Of a stretch of DNA of 10,889 bases, positions 6,638 to 10,889 are shown one piece after another (the first letter of the stretch is position 1; the number at the start of each line of letters is the position of its first letter). Made by a program: the position numbers and the translations under genes. Origin of the DNA: Akkermansia sp. (lineage in GTDB: Bacteria; Verrucomicrobiota; Verrucomicrobiia; Verrucomicrobiales; Akkermansiaceae); the NCBI GenBank assembly GCA_017379255.1, contig JAFNWZ010000152.1, positions 1-10,889 on the forward strand, given 5' to 3'. A model generated the notes under the pieces. That model saw only the letters and a list, made by a program, of their open reading frames with translations. It was not told where the DNA came from and ran no database searches.

Positions 6638-7410
6638 TCTTCTGTCGTATGTTGGTATTGGTCTCCGTGGGTGGCGTATTCCACCAGGTGCGCGCGGATG
6701 AACTCTGCATTGTTGCCCCGGAGGTAATCCTCCGGGGTTTTGCCTCTTTGCGTGCGCGCCATCGGGGCGGCGCCGTGTTCCAGCAGCCAGATGACGAGCA
6801 CAAAATCATCCGTTGCGCAGGCATGGTGCAGTGCGGTGCAGCCGCCGGTGCCGGGCAGGGAGTAGTCGATGGGGTAGCCCTCCTGTATCATGGGCAGCAG
6901 CTCGTGCAGGGCTTTTTCGTGGGTCTCCGGGCTGGTGGGCTCGGCGGGGGCGGTTGTTTCCTGCCTTGCCGGGGTGGCTTCCCTTGCCGGGGTGGCTTCC
7001 CTTGCCGGGGCGGCTTCTCTGGACGGAGCCTGCGCCAGCAATTGCTGAATCTGCTTGCGGTGCGGGCCGCTGGCGCAATCTGCTGGCGATGCGCCGCGGT
7101 GGGTGAGAATCCGTGGGTTGGCGCCGTGCTGCAGCAGGTCGGTGACCAGCTGCACATCGCCAATGGCGCAGGCATAGTGCAGGGCGGTGTTTCCTTTGCT
7201 GGAGGGCAGGAGGATATCTGCCGGTTCTCCCCCGGCTATCAGCGGCAGTAGTTTGAGCAAACGCCTGCGGAACAGGGGATTAAGTTCCGTGTTTTGTTGA
7301 ATCCGCTCCGTGTGTGCCTGGAACCGGGCCTGGCTGCCGGCTTCGTCACCAAGGGCTGCGGACAGCAGCGCGAGGGTAACAAGGAATCCTCTGGAGACGA
7401 TGCGGCGCAT
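6634..7410 (-). CDS. Exported ankyrin protein with duplicated ankyrin module (258 aa)
   Basis: The ATG at 7410 was chosen because it begins a signal peptide (MRRIVSRG, hydrophobic core FLVTLALLSAAL ending at about residue 20); the upstream extension lies in the preceding gene. Two homologous ankyrin modules follow. Module A (about 51-128) has LLPLIAGGEPAD, GNTALHYACAIGD, LLQHGANP and THRGASPAD. Module B (about 168-245) has LLPMIQEGYPID, GCTALHHACATDD, LLEHGAAP and TQRGKTPED. They align end to end, so one arose by copying the other. Between them is a Pro/Ala/Glu linker (131-158), partly encoded by three 18-bp tandem repeats giving the six-residue unit AREATP. Such modules bind proteins; this one should do so in the periplasm or outside. 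Its start lies 7 nt after the Sel1-repeat stop, and its stop overlaps the next ATG (ATGA), which puts it second in a five-gene unit. Confidence 0.9.
   Translation of the reverse strand: MRRIVSRGFLVTLALLSAALGDEAGSQARFQAHTERIQQNTELNPLFRRRLLKLLPLIAGGEPADILLPSSKGNTALHYACAIGDVQLVTDLLQHGANPRILTHRGASPADCASGPHRKQIQQLLAQAPSREAAPAREATPAREATPARQETTAPAEPTSPETHEKALHELLPMIQEGYPIDYSLPGTGGCTALHHACATDDFVLVIWLLEHGAAPMARTQRGKTPEDYLRGNNAEFIRAHLVEYATHGDQYQHTTEE
6965..7018 (-). repeat. Three-unit 18-bp minisatellite inside the ankyrin gene
   Basis: CTTGCCGGGGTGGCTTCC is repeated head to tail at 6965-6982 and 6983-7000 without a change, and at 7001-7018 with two changes. The unit length is a multiple of three, so gain or loss of units would lengthen or shorten the Pro/Ala/Glu linker (unit AREATP) in steps of six residues without a frameshift. 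The two identical copies suggest recent expansion. Confidence 0.9.
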
Positions 7411-7417
7411 GGTTTTC

Positions 7418-8371
7418 TTATGAGTTCTGCGTGATTTCCTGGAGCTTCTGTTGGGCTCGGGCGTGGTCGTTGCTGGCGGCTTCCTTGAACCACTTGATGG
7501 CCTTTTCCTTGTTCGGGGAGCAGCCGCGCCCCTCCAACAGCATGAGCCCCAGACGGTAACATGCTTCGGTGCTGCCCATCCGTGCACCAGTCCAATACCA
7601 GTCGAATGCTTTATCGGCATCTGCTTCCACCGCGAGTCCCACTTCATAGCAACGCCCCAGCTGCACTGTGGCCGAACCGCTCAGGCCATCGGCCGCCTGC
7701 TCCAGCAGGGGAATGGCCTCCTGAGGCTTGCGTTCTATCCCTATGCCGTGCAGCTTGCAGAACGCAAGCCAGAAAGTGGCCTCTGCATGCCCGCAGCTTG
7801 CTGCCTTCTCGAAAAGAACCGCGGCTTCGGCAAAGTTCTGTACGCCGTTTACCCCTTGCAGACGGCAGAACCCGAGACTATACTGGGCGTTGGCATTTCC
7901 GGCAGCGGCGGCGCGTTTCAGCCATGCAAGCCCCAGGGTGTCGCTTTTACTCACGCCCTCACCGCTCAGGTGCGCCATACCCAGGCGGTACATGGCTTCC
8001 TCGTGATTCTGCGCAGCAGCCTTTACCCACCAGCGGCAGGCTTCATCCGCGTTCTTGCTGACCCCATTGCCCAGGAGATAACATTCTGCCAGCTGGCATT
8101 GCGCCTCTGCGTATCCCTGGTCGGCCGCTTTCCGCAGCCACTCCATTCCTCTGGCTGTGGATTGGGCAATGCCGCTGCCGGTGAAATAACAGCGCGCCAG
8201 CTGGAACTGTGCCGCGGCATCGCCAGCTGCTGCGGCTTCCTGATTCACTGTGGTCAATGAGGCCACCATGACTGCTTCTTCTGCATCCTCGTATTCCTCA
8301 TGGGCATAACAGGGCGTGCCCATCAGGGCAACGGTAACGAGCAGGGCAGTCTTTCTGATTCGGAGTGGCAT
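7418..8371 (-). CDS. Exported Sel1-like repeat protein (317 aa)
   Basis: Sel1-like repeats are TPR-related helix pairs that act as protein-interaction scaffolds. From the ATG at 8371, residues 1-23 form a signal peptide (MPLRIRK, core TALLVTVALMG, cleavage after CYA), followed by an acidic stretch (HEEYEDAEEA). Seven repeats of exactly 36 residues then run without an indel: 51-86, 87-122, 123-158, 159-194, 195-230, 231-266 and 267-302, plus a capping helix. Each shows the A..Q..LG..Y..G.GV....A..W..KAA..G pattern; for example LAECYLLGNGVSKNADEACR at 94-113. Many repeats carry a Cys in the first helix (61, 97, 169, 205, 241, 271). An in-frame TTG at 8410 lies upstream but would spoil the signal peptide. 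It leads a five-gene unit, with 7 nt to the ankyrin gene and with candidate promoters just upstream. The binding partner is unknown. Confidence 0.93.
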   Translation of the reverse strand: MPLRIRKTALLVTVALMGTPCYAHEEYEDAEEAVMVASLTTVNQEAAAAGDAAAQFQLARCYFTGSGIAQSTARGMEWLRKAADQGYAEAQCQLAECYLLGNGVSKNADEACRWWVKAAAQNHEEAMYRLGMAHLSGEGVSKSDTLGLAWLKRAAAAGNANAQYSLGFCRLQGVNGVQNFAEAAVLFEKAASCGHAEATFWLAFCKLHGIGIERKPQEAIPLLEQAADGLSGSATVQLGRCYEVGLAVEADADKAFDWYWTGARMGSTEACYRLGLMLLEGRGCSPNKEKAIKWFKEAASNDHARAQQKLQEITQNS

Positions 8372-8381
8372 TGGTGCGTTC

Positions 8382-8410
8382 AATCTACCATTTTTTGTGC
8401 CTGCTGGCAA
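8382..8410 (-). promoter_or_regulatory. Candidate proximal promoter of the Sel1-repeat unit
   Basis: TTGCCA (8410-8405) and TAGATT (8387-8382) on the - strand are 17 bp apart, with five and four consensus matches. The predicted start is near 8375, 4 nt before the ATG at 8371. The geometry matches the promoters ahead of 4365 and 9493. A second candidate lies immediately upstream. Confidence 0.4.
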
Positions 8411-8413
8411 GTG

Positions 8414-8441
8414 TATATAACGGGTGCGTTTTTACTGTAAA
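8414..8441 (-). promoter_or_regulatory. Alternative distal promoter of the Sel1-repeat unit
   Basis: TTTACA (8441-8436) and TATATA (8419-8414) on the - strand are 16 bp apart and predict a start near 8407 with a 36-nt leader. The -35 box overlaps the T-tract of the upstream terminator, so the two elements are packed together. Either this or the proximal pair may be the true promoter. Confidence 0.35.
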
Positions 8442-8467
8442 AAAAGCCCTGTCGTACGACAGGGCTT
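8439..8467 (-). terminator. Intrinsic terminator of the thioredoxin unit
   Basis: A perfect palindrome at 8444-8467 (12-bp arms, half-site AAGCCCTGTCGT) starts 6 nt after the thioredoxin stop codon. On the - strand it is followed by seven T (8445-8439, shared with the arm). The central bases would open into a small loop. No T-run follows on the + strand, so it acts on - strand transcripts only. It separates the thioredoxin unit from the Sel1-repeat unit. Confidence 0.9.
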
Positions 8468-8473
8468 AAAGGC

Positions 8474-9037
8474 TCACTCTTCAGATGATGCGCCGGCTGC
8501 ATCATTGTCAATGGTAAAGGATTTCCATTCGCTTAAAATGTTGCCCGGGTGACCGGAGGTAATCTGCTTACCGTTGCGGTCTACAAAGATGCAGTGGGGA
8601 ATTCCACCGGGGGCGGAGTGGCCGGGAACCTTGGCTGCCTTGTCATCGTTGCCCATAACGGTCAGGAACTTGATGCCGAAATTCTTGACGAAATTCTTAG
8701 CAGCAGCGGGTGTCTTGTCCTGGCAGAAAAGGATGATGTCCACCTTGCCGGACTTCTTAATATCCTTGTACAGCTCCACGATTTCCGGCATTTCCTTGCA
8801 GCACGGCCCGCACCAGCTGGCGGAGTACAGGTAAATGAAATAGTCCGCCTTGTCATTGACGCGGCCTTTGACCTTCTTGACTTTCTTTACGGCTGTCACA
8901 ACCGGACTGGCTGTTTTCCTGGCCTTTTTTGCGGTTTTGGTTTCGGAAACCGCGGTATCATCTGCGTTTGCAGAAAGCGGGGCAAGCGTGGCAAGAGCCA
9001 TGATGCCAACGGTGCGGATAAGGGAGATGGTTGTCAT
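8474..9037 (-). CDS. Periplasmic TlpA-like thioredoxin-fold protein (187 aa)
   Basis: Thioredoxin-fold protein that would reduce or exchange protein disulfides outside the cytoplasm. Residues 1-25 form a signal peptide (MTTISLIRTV, core GIMALATLAPL, then SANA before DD). A Lys/Ala/Thr-rich linker (about 34-62) leads into the fold. The active site is WCGPC at 75-79, followed directly by another Cys (C80). FLTVMGNDDKAAKVPG and GIPHCIFVDRNGK supply the central strands and the conserved cis-Pro (P147). This layout is that of TlpA/ResA-type proteins, though short and without an obvious membrane anchor. Unusual points are the third Cys next to the CxxC and additional cysteines at 105 and 149. It is the second gene of a two-gene unit, 42 nt after the helical protein gene, and ends in a strong intrinsic terminator. 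It has no Shine-Dalgarno sequence. The redox role is well supported; the client protein is unknown. Confidence 0.92.
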   Translation of the reverse strand: MTTISLIRTVGIMALATLAPLSANADDTAVSETKTAKKARKTASPVVTAVKKVKKVKGRVNDKADYFIYLYSASWCGPCCKEMPEIVELYKDIKKSGKVDIILFCQDKTPAAAKNFVKNFGIKFLTVMGNDDKAAKVPGHSAPGGIPHCIFVDRNGKQITSGHPGNILSEWKSFTIDNDAAGASSEE

Positions 9038-9079
9038 TTGTACTATCGGGGTACGGAGTTGATGCGGTGGTGGCGTGAA

Positions 9080-9493
9080 TTACTGGAGACTCTGCATGGC
9101 TGCCACAAAGTTCTGGATGGCTGCAAGCAATTCCTGGCTGTTGTAGAAATTGTTATCGGCTGTCTTCTGCAGCGCCTGCTGGAGAGCAGAGGCAACGGCC
9201 ATGGTTTCGTCCCCCATTTCAGCATTGATAGTGGCGATTTCCTGTGGTGTTGCCGTGGGTTTGCAGCCTGCAAGCTGAACAAGCATGCCGGAAAGCTGGT
9301 TGATGCCGGCTGCGACCTCCTGCGGGTCATCGGCTATCTGTTTAATGTTGAGCATTTCCGTTATGCCTTTCAGAATGTTCATCTGGGCCTGGACAAAGTC
9401 TGAAGCCGAAAGCGTTTCGCCCTGTTCCTGAGCCTGAACAGGTGCTACCAGGGCAGGTACTGCCGCAAGAATGAAGTGCTTGTAGGGAATCAT
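9080..9493 (-). CDS. Small exported helical protein (137 aa)
   Basis: No family was recognised. Residues 1-21 form a signal peptide (MIPYKHF, core ILAAVPALVAPV, cleavage after VQA), leaving a mature protein of about 115 residues that is nearly all helical and rich in Ala and Gln (DFVQAQMNILKGITEMLNI at 32-50, then 60-74, 88-110 and 119-136). Three or four helices would make a small bundle. The single mature Cys (residue 77, LAGCKP) could be a client of the thioredoxin encoded 42 nt downstream, but this is speculation from adjacency. The ATG at 9493 is supported by a strong promoter whose predicted start is only 2 nt ahead of it; no ribosome-binding site is present or could be. First gene of a two-gene unit. 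The product is expected in the periplasm. Confidence 0.82.
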   Translation of the reverse strand: MIPYKHFILAAVPALVAPVQAQEQGETLSASDFVQAQMNILKGITEMLNIKQIADDPQEVAAGINQLSGMLVQLAGCKPTATPQEIATINAEMGDETMAVASALQQALQKTADNNFYNSQELLAAIQNFVAAMQSLQ

Positions 9494-9501
9494 ACGCGCG
9501 C

Positions 9502-9530
9502 ATGATACACGAAGGCGGGGCGCGAATCAA
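9502..9530 (-). promoter_or_regulatory. Candidate leaderless promoter of the helical protein-thioredoxin unit
   Basis: TTGATT (9530-9525) and TATCAT (9507-9502) on the - strand are exactly 17 bp apart; the -10 matches consensus at five of six positions and the -35 keeps TTGA. The predicted start is near 9495, giving a 2-nt leader before the ATG at 9493. The whole promoter fits in the 61-bp gap after the membrane ankyrin gene. Confidence 0.55.
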
Positions 9531-9554
9531 GCCTTTTGCGTAGGATGTTGGGAA

Positions 9555-10877
9555 TCAGGGGGAAGAAAAGGAACCGCTTTCCGGTGAATAGTGGTAAACC
9601 TCGATACGTTCCCTGCTGCTGGTAATCTGGCCTTCTTCATCTGTATCCAGCTCGGTGTACCGGACCACTATGTCACGGTATTGGTCCGGCCCCCATGTTT
9701 CCAGGGTTATCTGAGCCCAGCCGTCCTTGTAGATGGTGCCATCGTCATGGGAATCATAACAGCGGATATGGAGGTCTCCCTCCGGGCCGGGCACGGTGAT
9801 AAAACCGTTTCCTTTCCCCGTCTGGCTGTAGGAATAGAGAATAAATCGCCCCATGTCTATGATTCCCTGCATGTCAGTGTCCTGCAGATTGGGGTTGGCG
9901 TTTTGGAGTTTTGCGGTCAGATTATGTTCATCGGCGCGCAGGGAAATGGGGAATTCCAGATTCGACAAGGCTCCGTGTGCCCGCAGCATCTGGCCGATTT
10001 CGCCCTGTGGCCTGCTCATGGTGTCAAGGGGGGTGCGCCCGCGCGCATCCAGCGCATTCACGTCTGCTCCGGCATCAAGCAGAAGCTGCACGCATTCCTT
10101 CACGGCGGCACGCCCGGTTGGCGAGGGCGATTCGGCAACGGCACAGTGCAGGGGGCAGGCGCCCGGGTGGTAATCTACGGCTTTTGCGTTGGCATCTGCG
10201 CCATGGTTAAGCACATAGCGCAGCAGTCCGGGGTCTTTCAGCCTGGCTGCTACTCCGGCCGGAGGAATGCCCATGAAGCCGTCTGGCCCATGCAGTTTGC
10301 CGCCGTGTTCCAGCATGAGGGGCAGCAGGTGCTGGTTTCCGGGGTACAGGCACATTTCGATGGCCGAGGTGAAATCACGGTGGTTAGGGTCGGCTCCGTG
10401 TTCGAGCAGCCAGATGATGGCCTGGGTGCGCGTGGCTTCGTCGTGTGTCTGCTGCGGGCGGTTGTTGCAGAACATGCGGAGGGTGAAATTATCTGCCTTT
10501 GTCCCCAGCAGGTAGCTGATATCCGCACTGAGCTTATACCCATGCCTCAGGTGCTCGGTGAGTCCGTATCTTCCGAATCCGGTTTTGAAGAACAACAGAA
10601 GCAGAATGAAGGTGCCGTACCGGAATGAATGCAGGTAAGACTTGTTTTCTCTCTTTTGGCGCGGGGCGCTGCCGGGGAAGGGGATGGTGGTGAGCCTCTT
10701 GCTCCACCACTCCTGGGTTTCCGGGGATTCATGCAGCCTGAAATAGCGGTACAGCCTGCCGGCCAGGAAAATGAAGAGACCACATATGGCCAGACTGCAT
10801 AGAATGAGGACGGCTTCCCTCACCACGCCCGGATTATATATGAAATCATGCGCGTGAGCCAGCAGGAAACCGGGCAT
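9555..10877 (-). CDS. Two-TM ankyrin protein with C-terminal beta-rich domain (440 aa)
   Basis: Membrane-anchored binding protein. Hydrophobic segments lie at about residues 21-40 and 88-100. The loop between them (41-87) is rich in Arg and Lys, so it should be cytoplasmic, placing both the N-terminus and the large C-terminal part in the periplasm. Ankyrin repeats run from about 150 to 303: AIIWLLEHGADPNHRDFTSA (153-172), LLPLMLEHGGKL (184-195), LLRYVLNHGADANAKA (218-233, followed by CPLHCAVAES), and CVQLLLDAGADVNALDARGR (262-281, followed by TPLD). Residues 306-440 form a separate, strand-rich domain with no family recognised (FITVPGPEGDLHIRCYDS, ITLETWGPDQY, RDIVVRYTEL). The ATG at 10877 has GAGG with a 6-nt spacing, the only convincing Shine-Dalgarno sequence in the window. 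No in-frame stop occurs in the remaining 12 bp, so a start farther upstream cannot be excluded. It appears to be the last or only gene of its unit; no terminator hairpin was found after it. Confidence 0.88.
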   Translation of the reverse strand: MPGFLLAHAHDFIYNPGVVREAVLILCSLAICGLFIFLAGRLYRYFRLHESPETQEWWSKRLTTIPFPGSAPRQKRENKSYLHSFRYGTFILLLLFFKTGFGRYGLTEHLRHGYKLSADISYLLGTKADNFTLRMFCNNRPQQTHDEATRTQAIIWLLEHGADPNHRDFTSAIEMCLYPGNQHLLPLMLEHGGKLHGPDGFMGIPPAGVAARLKDPGLLRYVLNHGADANAKAVDYHPGACPLHCAVAESPSPTGRAAVKECVQLLLDAGADVNALDARGRTPLDTMSRPQGEIGQMLRAHGALSNLEFPISLRADEHNLTAKLQNANPNLQDTDMQGIIDMGRFILYSYSQTGKGNGFITVPGPEGDLHIRCYDSHDDGTIYKDGWAQITLETWGPDQYRDIVVRYTELDTDEEGQITSSRERIEVYHYSPESGSFSSP

Positions 10878-10889
10878 GCACAGCCTCAG

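Noticed and set aside
6965..7018. Short tandem array as a possible CRISPR
   Set aside because: Units are contiguous with no spacers and code for a regular six-residue linker inside an open gene.
7451..8260. 269-codon + strand frame opposite the Sel1-repeat gene
   Set aside because: It mirrors the 36-residue periodicity of the real gene and has no independent support.
9591..10628. Long open frame (345 codons) on the + strand opposite the membrane ankyrin gene
   Set aside because: The - strand frame has clear ankyrin repeats and membrane segments; the + strand translation has no recognisable domain and no start signal. High GC opens antisense frames.
1..10889. Mobile element or phage origin of the region
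   Set aside because: No transposase, integrase, terminal inverted repeats or tRNA attachment site was seen, and codon usage looks even across genes by eye.

Overview
The window reads as a chromosomal stretch from a Gram-negative host-associated bacterium, most likely an Akkermansia-type Verrucomicrobiota. The grounds are GC-rich but not extreme composition, many short exported proteins of unknown function, several ankyrin and Sel1-like repeat proteins, a secreted GH18 glycoside hydrolase, and almost no Shine-Dalgarno sequences. No 16S or housekeeping marker is present, so the assignment is an inference. No tRNA, rRNA, CRISPR array, insertion sequence or phage gene was seen.

Thirteen genes fill the window almost completely. 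One, at the left edge, is on the + strand and encodes a signal-anchored protein of unknown function. The other twelve are on the - strand and, from right to left, appear to form four transcription units. TU1 (10877 to 9555) is one gene for a two-TM ankyrin protein whose ankyrin domain probably faces the periplasm. TU2 (9493 to 8474) encodes a small exported helical protein and a periplasmic TlpA-like thioredoxin, and ends in a clear intrinsic terminator (8439-8467). TU3 (8371 to 4452) encodes an exported protein of seven Sel1-like repeats, an exported ankyrin protein with an internal duplication and an 18-bp minisatellite, an exported helical protein, a cytoplasmic patatin-like lipase and a small membrane protein. 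TU4 (4365 to 592) encodes a secreted GH18 enzyme, an ankyrin protein without a signal peptide, an exported protein of unknown function and a putative lipoprotein.

Within TU3 and TU4 five junctions have the same 4-bp ATGA start/stop overlap, which implies translational coupling. Candidate promoters with 17-bp spacers lie upstream of TU2, TU3 and TU4. In each case the predicted transcription start is only 1-4 nt before the ATG, so near-leaderless mRNAs are likely, in keeping with the missing Shine-Dalgarno sequences.

Functionally the region looks like an envelope or secretion island: repeat-protein scaffolds (Sel1, ankyrin), a thiol-disulfide protein, a phospholipase-like enzyme and a glycan hydrolase. 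Recognisable chemistry exists only for the patatin, thioredoxin and GH18 proteins; any link between them and the repeat proteins is inferred from co-transcription. The best leads are the near-leaderless promoter geometry, the GH18 enzyme with an extra N-terminal domain and a non-standard active-site strand, the duplicated exported ankyrin protein, and the Sel1-ankyrin-patatin gene set.
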